Positions 53,879 through 61,391 of a stretch of 64,000 nucleotides of DNA are shown one piece after another (the stretch's first letter is position 1; each line of letters begins with the position of its first letter). This DNA comes from Candidatus Izimoplasma sp. ZiA1 (GTDB lineage Bacteria; Bacillota_I; Bacilli_A; Izemoplasmatales; Izemoplasmataceae): positions 1 to 64,000 of the forward strand of contig NQYJ01000006.1 of NCBI GenBank assembly GCA_002285055.1, written 5' to 3'. A program made the position numbers and the translations under genes. Below the pieces are notes generated by a model that did no database searches, was not told the DNA's origin, and was given only the letters and a program-made list of their open reading frames with translations.

Positions 53879-54224
53879 TGTTATTTACCTCACTATTTAA
53901 GATTAAATTTATCCCTTTTGAAATTTCTAAATATTCATCAAGCATATCATTAAGTCCTGTTTTACCATTGTCTGTAATCTTATAATACTTTCTTGGTTTA
54001 CTTCTAGTTGTATCTATTTGTTCCCAGTAACTTTCTATCATGTTACTATCCTCTAAACGATATAAGATTGGATATAGTGTCCCATCCTTTATATCTAGAG
54101 AATTATTACTCTTCTCTTTTACTTTTTGGATTAATGAGTAACCATATAGGTCCTCATCATTTAGAAGTTTTAAAATAACAAGTTCTAGTAACCCTTTTTT
54201 TATTTGCTTAGTAAATTGTTTCAT
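53868..54224 (-). CDS. PadR-family transcriptional regulator
   Basis: A 118-residue winged-helix repressor of the PadR family: GLLELVILKLLNDEDLYGYSL (start of the HTH; about residues 8-28), DGTLYPILYRLEDSNMIESYW and RKYYKITDNGK. It starts at ATG 54224, which has AAGGAGG just upstream; a longer reading of the frame has no ribosome binding site. It overlaps the HAAS gene. A PadR-box-like palindrome upstream suggests autoregulation. Confidence 0.9.
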   Translation of the reverse strand: MKQFTKQIKKGLLELVILKLLNDEDLYGYSLIQKVKEKSNNSLDIKDGTLYPILYRLEDSNMIESYWEQIDTTRSKPRKYYKITDNGKTGLNDMLDEYLEISKGINLILNSEVNNNDL

Positions 54225-54287
54225 ATGTCCTCCTTTATTATTCATCAATATATATAAAGACAAACAATTTTACTCTTTTTTATAACT

Positions 54288-54306
54288 TACTTTGTATTAC
54301 AAGGTA
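54288..54306. promoter_or_regulatory. Candidate PadR operator
   Basis: TACTTTGTATTACAAGGTA is an inverted repeat with one mismatch around a central TATTA, matching the spacing of PadR boxes. It lies upstream of padR next to a TATAAA -10-like sequence. Confidence 0.55.
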
Positions 54307-54350
54307 TATTATAAAACAACATTAAACTAATTTCAAGAAAAAAGTAAATA

Positions 54351-54376
54351 AAAAAGCACATCAATTGATGTGCTTA
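54351..54376 (-). terminator. Terminator of spx
   Basis: AAGCACATCA pairs with TGATGTGCTT and is followed by six T on the minus strand. It overlaps the spx stop. Confidence 0.85.
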
Positions 54377-54844
54377 GTGAGCTGTATGTTTTTGTTCCTC
54401 GTCTTGTAGTTCTTTAAAGTAAATGTTTAGTGCGTTCATATAATCACAATTTTCGCCCTTTTCACACGAAGTACACATGATAATCTCACGTAAACGTTTT
54501 GGAATAAAAGCTCTGATTTCATCATCGTTGTATCCCACTTGCATTTTATTATCATCAATGATGATAGGTCTTCTTAGGACACTTGGATTTTGAATGATAA
54601 AGTTTGTTAACTCAGTCATCGTCATATCTTCAATGTTTAAGTTTTTTTCTTGGAATACTTTTGATCTTGTAGAAATAATATCTTCAAATCCTGCTTCAGT
54701 ATTTTTTAACATTAATATAATGTCGTCTCTTGTTAGTTTAATATTAAATATATTTTTCTCACGGAATTCGATACGATGATCATCAAACCATTTCTTTGCT
54801 TTACGACATGAAGAACAGCTCGGAGTTGTATAAATTTGAATCAT
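54374..54844 (-). CDS. spx: Spx-type redox regulator (ArsC family) with Cys-rich tail
   Basis: A 156-residue thioredoxin-fold protein of the ArsC/Spx family with the N-terminal redox switch Cys10-x-x-Cys13 (PSCSSC) and the LRRPIIID motif near residue 90. Spx binds the RNA polymerase alpha C-terminal domain under disulfide stress. Normal Spx has about 131 residues; here the end is extended and holds Cys124, Cys127 and Cys133 (MCTSCEKGENCDYM). ATG 54844 follows GAGGTGAGAAAG. Arsenate reductase is unlikely because it lacks the matching active-site residues. Confidence 0.85.
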   Translation of the reverse strand: MIQIYTTPSCSSCRKAKKWFDDHRIEFREKNIFNIKLTRDDIILMLKNTEAGFEDIISTRSKVFQEKNLNIEDMTMTELTNFIIQNPSVLRRPIIIDDNKMQVGYNDDEIRAFIPKRLREIIMCTSCEKGENCDYMNALNIYFKELQDEEQKHTAH

Positions 54845-54965
54845 CTTTCTCACCTCGATTTTATTTATAAAATTTATAATAAAGTTTGTATGCACTTTAA
54901 TTATAACATATATATTTTAAGTTTCAAGTTAATACAAGCGTTTTCTTTTTTATTCAATTAGTTTG

Positions 54966-54974
54966 TGATATAAT
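54966..54974 (+). promoter_or_regulatory. Extended -10 promoter of pepF
   Basis: TGATATAAT, 28 bases before the ATG, with only a T-rich -35. Confidence 0.65.
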
Positions 54975-55002
54975 ATAAAAGGTCAAAAAAGGAGGAACAA
55001 AC

Positions 55003-56763
55003 ATGAAATGGAAATTAACTAACTTATATGCTTCACTTGAAGCATGGGAAAAAGACTATGAATCACTAAAAGAAACTATTAAATCTATTAGTGAATATCA
55101 AGGTAAACTAGGGGATTATGATACTTTCGTTAAGTATTATGAACTTCAAAAAGAATTAGCTGTTAAGTTTTTAAAAGCTTATCAATATGCCGCTTTAACA
55201 TTTGATCTTAACCGTAAAATTACTGAGAATGGTGCTCGTGTTCAACAAATGGCTTTCTTACACGCTGAACTTCAAAAAGCTACCGCTTTTGAAAGTCCAG
55301 AATTACTAGCTATTGGTAAAGATAAACTAGATGAATTTATTAGTAAAAATGATTTATTAAAAGAATACAAATTTAGTGTTGAGAGATTATTTAGATCTCA
55401 AGAGCATGTTCTAAATACTGCTAGTGAATCTTTGCTTGCTAACTATGCACAATTATCTAGTCAAGGTGCTGAGGTATATAATGCTTTAAGTGTCTCAGAT
55501 AAAACAGATAAAGAAGTAACTTTATCAAATGGTGAAGTTATTACTGTTACTTCTGGTAACTATCGTAGTTATTTAGCTGATTCAGACGATAAAGAAGACA
55601 GAAGAATAATCTTTGAAGCTGTTTTTTCTAATTATCAAGATTTTAAAAATGCATATGCTTCAATCTATAATACAATCTTACAATCTGATATTGCTAAAAT
55701 GAAATCAAGAAACTACAAATCAAGTCTAGAATCTTATTTGCATGGTAATAATATTCCTTTAGAAGTTTATACTAACTTAGTTGAAGTTGCTAAAGAAAAT
55801 ACTGCACCTTTAAAAAGATATTATCAAATGAGAAAAGAATACTTAGGTTTAGATAAACATCACACATATGATCGTTTTATGAGTTTAGCTGATTCAACAA
55901 CTAAATTCACTTACGAAGAAGGTGTTGATTTATTCTTTAAATCTATCGCACATTTAAGTAAAGACTTTCAAGATAAAGCACATAGCGCTCTTGAAGAAGG
56001 TTATGTAGATGTTTATGAAGGTGAAGGAAAACAAACTGGTGCTTACTCATGGGGTGCATTAAACGAACATCCATTCATTTTATTAAACTTTGATGGAACA
56101 TTAAACAATGTTTTCACTACTGCACATGAAGCTGGACATTCAATGCACTCATTATTTGCTGGTGAAACCCAACCAGTAGCTACTCAAAATTATACAATTT
56201 TTGTAGCTGAGATTGCTTCTACTTTTAATGAACATAATCTTCTTGATTATTTCATTAAAAACGCAAAAGGTACTAAAGAAGATAAAATATCATTACTTCA
56301 ACAATCAATCGATGATATCTTAGGTACTTTCTACCGTCAAACATTATTTGCTGCTTATGAGTTAGAAGCTCATCGTTTAGCTGAACTTGGTGAACCAATA
56401 ACTTATGAGGTATTATCAAACATCATGGTTGATTTATATAAAGAATTCTATGATATTGATATTACTGAAGAAAATGGTAAAGAATTTGTGTGGGCATATA
56501 TCCCTCATTTATTTAACACACCATTTTATGTATACCAATACGCAACAAGTTTTGCGGCATCTTTAAAACTATATGAACTAGTTAAAGAAGATCCTAAAAA
56601 CATTGAAAAACACATTAGTTTATTACGTGCTGGTGGCGATGATTACCCTGTTCATCAAGTAAAAAAAGCTGGTGTTGATTTAACAAGTAAAGAACCATTT
56701 AAAGCAGTTGTAAATCGTTTAAACACATTATTAGATGAATTAGAGCTTGCAATTAAAGAATAA
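55003..56763 (+). CDS. pepF: Oligoendopeptidase F
   Basis: A 586-residue M3-family zinc peptidase, cytoplasmic, that cuts short peptides. The metal motif TTAHEAGHSMHSLFAG and the glutamate ligand in FVAEIASTFNEH are present, and YQYATSFAAS follows as in PepF. Its length fits. It is the first rightward gene after the strand switch. AAAGGAGGAAC precedes the ATG. Confidence 0.95.
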   Translation: MKWKLTNLYASLEAWEKDYESLKETIKSISEYQGKLGDYDTFVKYYELQKELAVKFLKAYQYAALTFDLNRKITENGARVQQMAFLHAELQKATAFESPELLAIGKDKLDEFISKNDLLKEYKFSVERLFRSQEHVLNTASESLLANYAQLSSQGAEVYNALSVSDKTDKEVTLSNGEVITVTSGNYRSYLADSDDKEDRRIIFEAVFSNYQDFKNAYASIYNTILQSDIAKMKSRNYKSSLESYLHGNNIPLEVYTNLVEVAKENTAPLKRYYQMRKEYLGLDKHHTYDRFMSLADSTTKFTYEEGVDLFFKSIAHLSKDFQDKAHSALEEGYVDVYEGEGKQTGAYSWGALNEHPFILLNFDGTLNNVFTTAHEAGHSMHSLFAGETQPVATQNYTIFVAEIASTFNEHNLLDYFIKNAKGTKEDKISLLQQSIDDILGTFYRQTLFAAYELEAHRLAELGEPITYEVLSNIMVDLYKEFYDIDITEENGKEFVWAYIPHLFNTPFYVYQYATSFAASLKLYELVKEDPKNIEKHISLLRAGGDDYPVHQVKKAGVDLTSKEPFKAVVNRLNTLLDELELAIKE

Positions 56764-56775
56764 ATAAGGTATTAT
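56747..56775 (+). promoter_or_regulatory. Promoter of the trpS T-box transcript
   Basis: -35 TTGCAA (56747-56752, inside the end of pepF), 17-base spacer, -10 TATTAT (56770-56775). Confidence 0.65.
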
Positions 56776-56782
56776 GCTATTA

Positions 56783-57002
56783 AATAAAACGTTGATTAGA
56801 AATAGTAATATATTTTAGTTTGACAAAGCGAGTTTAGGATAGTGTAAGCTAAATACAAACAAATATATGAATGGATCTATGAGTGGTATTAATACTACCC
56901 GCAATTCCTGCGTTAAAGGATAAAGTGCTAGATTATTTCTAGAACATAGGTGGTACCGCGGTTTATAAATCGTCCTTAATTTTTTAAGGACGATTTTTTT
57001 AT
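56783..57002 (+). promoter_or_regulatory. Tryptophan T-box leader of trpS
   Basis: Stem I features (GCGAGTTTAGG...GTGTAAGCTAAA), a specifier UGG for tryptophan (56872-56874, in ATGAATGGATC), the T-box core AGGTGGTACCGCGG (56948-56961) and a terminator (TCGTCCTTAA/TTAAGGACGA then seven T, about 56969-57001). It matches the alaS leader in layout. Confidence 0.93.
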
Positions 57003-57022
57003 ATTAAAAAAGGAGTGATTTT

Positions 57023-58018
57023 ATGAAAAGAATCGTATCAGGAATTCAACCAACAGGTTCAATAAATATTGGAACTTATTTAGGTAGTCTAAAAAACTTT
57101 GTTAAATTACAAGATCAACTACCAGATCATGAGTTTTATATCTTTATTGCTGACTTACATGCAATAACAGTGCCAAAAGAAAAACAGTTTTTACGTCAAA
57201 AAATCAAAGAATTAGCAGCAATTTACATCGCATGTGGATTAGACCCTAAACGTGTAAATTTATTCATTCAATCAGAAGTTCCTGCCCATTCACAAATGGC
57301 TTATCTTTTACAATGCCATTCATATATGGGTGAGTTAGAAAGAATGACTCAGTTTAAAGACAAATCCAAAAAACAAGAAAAAGGTGTAACTGTTGGTTTA
57401 TTTAGTTACCCAACATTAATGGCTGGAGATATTTTATTATATGATGCTGAATATGTTCCTGTTGGTCAAGATCAAAAACAACATCTTGAGCTAACAAGAG
57501 ACATTGCCAATCGTGTAAATAATCGTTATGGTGATTTTTTCACAGTACCTGAGCCACTTATTGCTGAGGTTGGAGCTAAAATCATGAGTCTTACAGAACC
57601 AACTTCAAAAATGAGTAAAAGTGATACAAATATTAAATCAAGAATTGAGTTGTTAGACCCAGAAAACATCATAAAAAAACGAATCAACTCAGCAATGACT
57701 GATTCATTAGGGACAATCAAATTCGATCAAGAAGCAAGACCAGGGATATCTAATCTAATAACTATCTATTCTTCAATAACAGGAAAAACTTATGAAGAAA
57801 TTGAAAACATTTATGATGGAAAAGGCTATAAGGAATTTAAGGAAGATTTAGGGGAAATAGTATATCAAGAATTAAAACCTATCCAAGATCGTTATAACGA
57901 ATTACTAAACAGTAAAGAGTTAACTGAGATCCTTGATAATGGACGTGAAAATGCAAGTAAAATTGCCTATAAAAAAATAATGAAATTCAACAACAAAATC
58001 GGATTAGGAAGAAAATAG
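57023..58018 (+). CDS. trpS: Tryptophanyl-tRNA synthetase
   Basis: A 331-residue class I synthetase with the PTGSINIGTYLG (HIGH-equivalent) and KMSKSD signatures (about residues 194-199). It charges tRNA-Trp. AAAGGAGTGATTTT precedes the ATG. It is followed, with the stop overlapping the GTG start, by a Rgg-like regulator. No tryptophan biosynthesis genes are near, so the T-box probably reports on uptake or supply. Confidence 0.97.
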   Translation: MKRIVSGIQPTGSINIGTYLGSLKNFVKLQDQLPDHEFYIFIADLHAITVPKEKQFLRQKIKELAAIYIACGLDPKRVNLFIQSEVPAHSQMAYLLQCHSYMGELERMTQFKDKSKKQEKGVTVGLFSYPTLMAGDILLYDAEYVPVGQDQKQHLELTRDIANRVNNRYGDFFTVPEPLIAEVGAKIMSLTEPTSKMSKSDTNIKSRIELLDPENIIKKRINSAMTDSLGTIKFDQEARPGISNLITIYSSITGKTYEEIENIYDGKGYKEFKEDLGEIVYQELKPIQDRYNELLNSKELTEILDNGRENASKIAYKKIMKFNNKIGLGRK

Positions 58019-58929
58019 TGGTTGAAACCAAACCATCTTTATTCCCTTCCTTTATTGAAAACTTAAGATTATCTAGAAACATGTCTCGTGAAGAATTTCT
58101 TAAAGACATTCTTTCATTAAGACAATATTCTCGATTCCTTAAAGGTGAGTCTGAAATAAGTAATAAAAAACTACTTTTAATGTCTGATCGTTTGGATTTA
58201 TCTATATTTCATATATATAATGCATTCTATAATTCATCAGACCACGAATATAATAATATCCATGAAGCATATATTTACCTTGCTGATAGGCACTTAGACA
58301 AGGCTACTGAAAAAATTAACCTTATCAACAGAAATGATATATTATCAAGTTACAATAAGAAGTTTTATGATTATGTAGTTTTAGCAACAGCTCATAGAAA
58401 AGGTGCAAAATCACCAAATGATGTAATTAGCGATCTAAAAAGTTTAATAAATTACAGTTCAATAAATGAACGCGAAACATATTCCTGGCTTGAAATAGTA
58501 ATTCTAATTGAAATAGCAGGAGTTGAAAGACGAGAAAAAAGATACACTACACTTTCTGTTTTAGAGTATTGTCTATCTGAAAATAAGATTAATTTTTCAG
58601 ATAAAAGCAATTATTTATTAATACCTCCTCTTTATTCACAAGTTGCAGCAATATATGGTAATCTCAAACAATATAATAAAGTTATTACAATTGCTGATAA
58701 TGGTATTAACTATTGTAGAAAATATGGAATATTAAACTCGATTGCACACCTATTCTTTTATAAAGCTTCTGCAGAGTATGATCTAAAAAAATATGATTCT
58801 GCTGTTGCTTCAGCAAACCTGTGTATGAATGCTCTAAATGTCGAAGGTAATATAGTAAAAAAAGAAAAATTCTCAAAAGTATTCAAAGAGGAGTTTGGAG
58901 ATATTATCAATAATCTAAAAAACGATTAG
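58018..58929 (+). CDS. Rgg-like XRE-HTH/TPR regulator 1
   Basis: A 303-residue protein with an N-terminal XRE-type helix-turn-helix (about residues 9-64; LSLRQYSRFLKGESEIS is very like Rgg/MutR regulators) and a long helical TPR-like C-terminal domain (for example YDSAVASANLCMNAL). Such proteins usually sense short peptides. It starts at GTG 58018, overlapping the trpS stop, with AGGAAG upstream, so it is co-transcribed with trpS. It is a paralogue of the protein at 59554. Confidence 0.8.
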   Translation: MVETKPSLFPSFIENLRLSRNMSREEFLKDILSLRQYSRFLKGESEISNKKLLLMSDRLDLSIFHIYNAFYNSSDHEYNNIHEAYIYLADRHLDKATEKINLINRNDILSSYNKKFYDYVVLATAHRKGAKSPNDVISDLKSLINYSSINERETYSWLEIVILIEIAGVERREKRYTTLSVLEYCLSENKINFSDKSNYLLIPPLYSQVAAIYGNLKQYNKVITIADNGINYCRKYGILNSIAHLFFYKASAEYDLKKYDSAVASANLCMNALNVEGNIVKKEKFSKVFKEEFGDIINNLKND

Positions 58930-58957
58930 CATATTTGCTAATCGTTTTGTTTTTTTA
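58919..58957. terminator. Bidirectional terminator between regulator 1 and the 91-residue gene
   Basis: AACGATTAGCA pairs with TGCTAATCGTT with T runs on both sides, so it can end transcripts from both strands. It overlaps the regulator stop. Confidence 0.85.
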
Positions 58958-59230
58958 ACTAAATTTTAACATAAATTCCTGGAGTAAACGTTGTGTTTTG
59001 TGATGAGAGTCTAGATTAATAATCCATCTATTTCCCTCTATTGCCTTAATATTGTCGGCATACCAGTCATTTAACTTAACTATCATAATTCTTATCATTT
59101 CGATTTCTTCATTTTGAATTGCGAATTTCAATCTATTTAGATAGCTAGTTACATATGGATCACATGAGTATTGTTTAATTGTTCCAAGCATTCCTTCAAA
59201 CTCAATTTCCAACTCTTGAATTGTAGTCAT
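58955..59230 (-). CDS. Small protein of unknown function near the peptide gene
   Basis: A 91-residue soluble, charged, mostly helical protein with no domain I recognise (starts MTTIQELEIEFEGMLG; SYLNRLKFAIQNEEIEM in the middle). A good TTGACT-16-TATGCT promoter and AAGGAGGGTTC ribosome binding site precede it. It lies downstream of the exported-peptide gene on the same strand, between the two Rgg-like regulators. Confidence 0.65.
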   Translation of the reverse strand: MTTIQELEIEFEGMLGTIKQYSCDPYVTSYLNRLKFAIQNEEIEMIRIMIVKLNDWYADNIKAIEGNRWIINLDSHHKTQRLLQEFMLKFS

Positions 59231-59265
59231 AAAGAACCCTCCTTATAATATTTTATATGTTTAAA

Positions 59266-59293
59266 AGCATAAAATTTACATTTTATAAGTCAA
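59266..59293 (-). promoter_or_regulatory. Promoter of the 91-residue protein gene
   Basis: Minus strand: -35 TTGACT (59288-59293), 16-base spacer, -10 TATGCT (59266-59271). Confidence 0.62.
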
Positions 59294-59339
59294 ATTGCAT
59301 TGATATCTTTTAAAACTGCCTGTTATAGTGTAAAATAGA

Positions 59340-59471
59340 TTAGACTGCTACAGGTTCAGATGGATCCACTCTACCATACTTTGCATCCATTACAAAATCG
59401 CTAGTACTAGTCATTCTTGCTACACCTACGATTACCATTGCTATTGCTATTACTAAAATTAATTTTTTCAT
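59340..59471 (-). CDS. Small exported peptide, candidate pheromone precursor for the Rgg-like regulator
   Basis: This 43-codon frame has a strong AAGGAG site nine bases before its ATG. The peptide has Lys-Lys at residues 2-3, a hydrophobic helix (residues 4-18, LILVIAIAMVIVGVA) and a polar tail (TSTSDFVMDAKYGRVDPSEP then VAV). That is the layout of PapR/Phr/SHP-type pheromone precursors. It is divergent from an Rgg-like regulator 82 bases away, as in many rgg-shp pairs. A small toxin or lipoprotein-like peptide is the alternative; there is no lipobox cysteine. Confidence 0.68.
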   Translation of the reverse strand: MKKLILVIAIAMVIVGVARMTSTSDFVMDAKYGRVDPSEPVAV

Positions 59472-59473
59472 TA

Positions 59474-59502
59474 TTATCAACTCCTTGACATTAGTATATA
59501 AT
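59474..59502 (+). promoter_or_regulatory. Promoter of Rgg-like regulator 2
   Basis: -35 TTATCA (59474-59479), 17-base spacer, -10 TATAAT (59497-59502). It overlaps a possible minus-strand promoter for the peptide (TTGATA, 59514-59519 and TATACT, 59493-59498, only 15-base spacing). Confidence 0.55.
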
Positions 59503-59521
59503 AAAAAATTAGTTATCAAAA

Positions 59522-59535
59522 GCTCATATGTGAGC
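59522..59535. promoter_or_regulatory. Operator-like palindrome between peptide and regulator 2
   Basis: GCTCATATGTGAGC has perfect five-base arms around TATG. It lies just beyond the divergent promoters, so a bound regulator could affect both genes. Confidence 0.5.
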
Positions 59536-59553
59536 CAAGTGAAAGGTGAAAAA

Positions 59554-60462
59554 ATGGAGAATAATGCAAAAGAATTCGCACTCTTTATTGATGGAATTAG
59601 AATAAACCGTAACCTTTCAAGGGATGAGTTGATTGAGGGTATAATGTCAATTAGTCAGTATAAAAGATATTTACGTGGAGATACATCTATTCCTAACTCA
59701 AAACTAATTGAGTTAGCTGATAAGCTAAATTTAAGTATTCACGATTTACATTTTTTGTTTAGAGACCAAAATAACGATGAGTATAAAAGAGTTTTACAAA
59801 TTCATAATTTAGTAACTGAAAAAGAATATCAAAAAGCATTGAATCTAGCAATGAAGTTCGATTCAGATATGTTTATCTATAACTATAATAAGATGTTCTA
59901 TGAATATTGTGTATTACGCTCACAACACGCTATTAACATGGTTAGTGATGTTCATGTATTAGATTTGTATTCTACATTAATCCAATACCCCGATTGTGAA
60001 AATAACGAGTCTTTCAACTTTGTTGAGATTAGTACATTACTACAAATCGCTTTAACAAGTGCTAAAATTGAAAACTATACACCTGTTGATTTGTTATATA
60101 GGATTCTATCAAGTGACAGATTTAGATATTCATCAAGCGTAGAGACTATGATTATCCCAAGTGTCTACTCAACTCTTGCATCAATACTAGGTATTATGGA
60201 TGACTATGATAAAATTATTGAAATCACAAACCTTGGTATTGATTATTGTATTCAAAGACAAACTAGTAACGCTTTACCTAATTTATATTATTTTAACGCA
60301 ATTGCTAATCTTGATTTAGGCAATAAGCCACTAGCTTTAGAAAGTGCTAGAAAATGTTTTATGGCTTTATATTTAGAGAATAAACCTACTAAATTTGATG
60401 GCTTCAAACAATATTTTGAAGAAGATTTTAAAATGAAACTTGATGATTTAATCAAGCTTTAG
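59554..60462 (+). CDS. Rgg-like XRE-HTH/TPR regulator 2
   Basis: A 302-residue paralogue of the protein at 58018: N-terminal helix-turn-helix (about residues 10-62, MSISQYKRYLRGDTSIPNSK), then a helical TPR-like domain that may bind a peptide. It starts at ATG 59554 with AAAGGTG five bases upstream; the frame extends further left without a site. It is divergent from the small exported peptide and has an operator-like palindrome in its leader, consistent with a peptide-responsive regulator. Confidence 0.8.
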   Translation: MENNAKEFALFIDGIRINRNLSRDELIEGIMSISQYKRYLRGDTSIPNSKLIELADKLNLSIHDLHFLFRDQNNDEYKRVLQIHNLVTEKEYQKALNLAMKFDSDMFIYNYNKMFYEYCVLRSQHAINMVSDVHVLDLYSTLIQYPDCENNESFNFVEISTLLQIALTSAKIENYTPVDLLYRILSSDRFRYSSSVETMIIPSVYSTLASILGIMDDYDKIIEITNLGIDYCIQRQTSNALPNLYYFNAIANLDLGNKPLALESARKCFMALYLENKPTKFDGFKQYFEEDFKMKLDDLIKL

Positions 60463-60485
60463 TTTAGATAAATTATATATATAAA

Positions 60486-60520
60486 AAATGTCTGAGATTA
60501 TTCAGACATTTTCTTTTTTT
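60486..60520. terminator. Bidirectional terminator between regulator 2 and the DedA-type gene
   Basis: AATGTCTG (60488-60495) pairs with CAGACATT (60503-60510) with T runs on either side. The DedA-type stop is in the loop. Confidence 0.78.
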
Positions 60521-61124
60521 TATATAAGTTGTAAAAGCCTTGTAAGATGTAATAAGCAACAAAAACTAACATCCCAATAACACTGAGGATTAACATGTAC
60601 CTATTAAGCGTTTCTGATTGCCCAACTTTCATAACAAAATAACCACCTACTATGTATCTTGGAACACGTCCAACAAAACCAGCGATGATAAACTTCTTAA
60701 AATCCATTTTTGTGATTCCAGCAAGGAACACAACTATTGTATAAGGAATCGGTGTAAACGCACCAATTGCTACTGCTAGTATCCCATACTTGTCAAATAA
60801 CTTTTGAGCTTTCCCTAATACTTCATCGTTTGTGAAATATCTTAGGACCGGGTACCCAATTTTTTTCCCTACAAAATATCCTAGCATTGATGCTAGAACA
60901 TTAAAAAATATTACATTTATTAAATATAAATACCAATGATCTACATCTAATAATATTAATGGGTAGTATATAACTTCAATTGGTGGAATAATTAGTAAAA
61001 CTTCAATCATTGTATATAAAGCTAATCCAAAATGTCCTAAATCTTCTAAAAAATTTATGATTGGATCTAAAAAACTAAAAATACCTGTTGTCTCGGTAGT
61101 TAGTAAAAAACTGATAAATTTCAT
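60498..61124 (-). CDS. DedA/VTT-family membrane protein
   Basis: A 208-residue polytopic membrane protein of the VTT (DedA/YqaA) family. The re-entrant-loop motif IGAFTPIPYTIVVFLAG and GFVGRVPRYIVGGYF are typical. Family members flip or scramble lipids such as undecaprenyl phosphate or phosphatidylethanolamine. Its ATG overlaps the HPr stop (TAATG). Upstream divergent uppP also handles undecaprenyl lipid. Confidence 0.85.
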   Translation of the reverse strand: MKFISFLLTTETTGIFSFLDPIINFLEDLGHFGLALYTMIEVLLIIPPIEVIYYPLILLDVDHWYLYLINVIFFNVLASMLGYFVGKKIGYPVLRYFTNDEVLGKAQKLFDKYGILAVAIGAFTPIPYTIVVFLAGITKMDFKKFIIAGFVGRVPRYIVGGYFVMKVGQSETLNRYMLILSVIGMLVFVAYYILQGFYNLYKKKKMSE

Positions 61125-61384
61125 TACTTAATCTTTAAATCAGTAATCATTTTACCAATGCCATTAAGAGCTGCTTCTTCATCTATTCCTGATGTAGTAA
61201 CACTAATCTCAGATCCTTTTGAAACACCTAATGATAAAACTCCCATAATCGATTTAAAATCAACTGTTGTTTCTTTGTAAGTTAATAAAACATCACATTC
61301 AAACTCATTTGCTTTATTCACGAGCAATGTTGCTGGTCTTGCATGTAATCCTTGTTCAAATGTAATCGTAAATTCCTTTTTCAT
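61124..61384 (-). CDS. ptsH: HPr phosphocarrier protein
   Basis: An 86-residue HPr with active-site His14 (GLHARPA) and regulatory Ser45 in FKSIMGVLSLGV, so it should be phosphorylated by enzyme I and HPr kinase. It lies in a small operon between an EIIB-like protein and a DedA-type gene rather than with ptsI. Standalone regulatory HPr (Crh-like) is unlikely because the histidine is kept. Confidence 0.92.
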   Translation of the reverse strand: MKKEFTITFEQGLHARPATLLVNKANEFECDVLLTYKETTVDFKSIMGVLSLGVSKGSEISVTTSGIDEEAALNGIGKMITDLKIK

Positions 61385-61391
61385 AAAATCA

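Noticed and set aside
56820..56848. TTGACA-17-TGTAAG looks like a promoter for trpS
   Set aside because: The sequence falls inside stem I of the T-box (it aligns with the corresponding part of the alaS leader), so it is transcribed RNA. A better promoter lies upstream at 56747-56775.
59340..59471. 43-residue peptide as a type I toxin or lipoprotein
   Set aside because: No antisense RNA signals were apparent, there is no lipobox cysteine, and the long polar tail with divergent regulator fits a pheromone precursor better. This is a preference, not proof.
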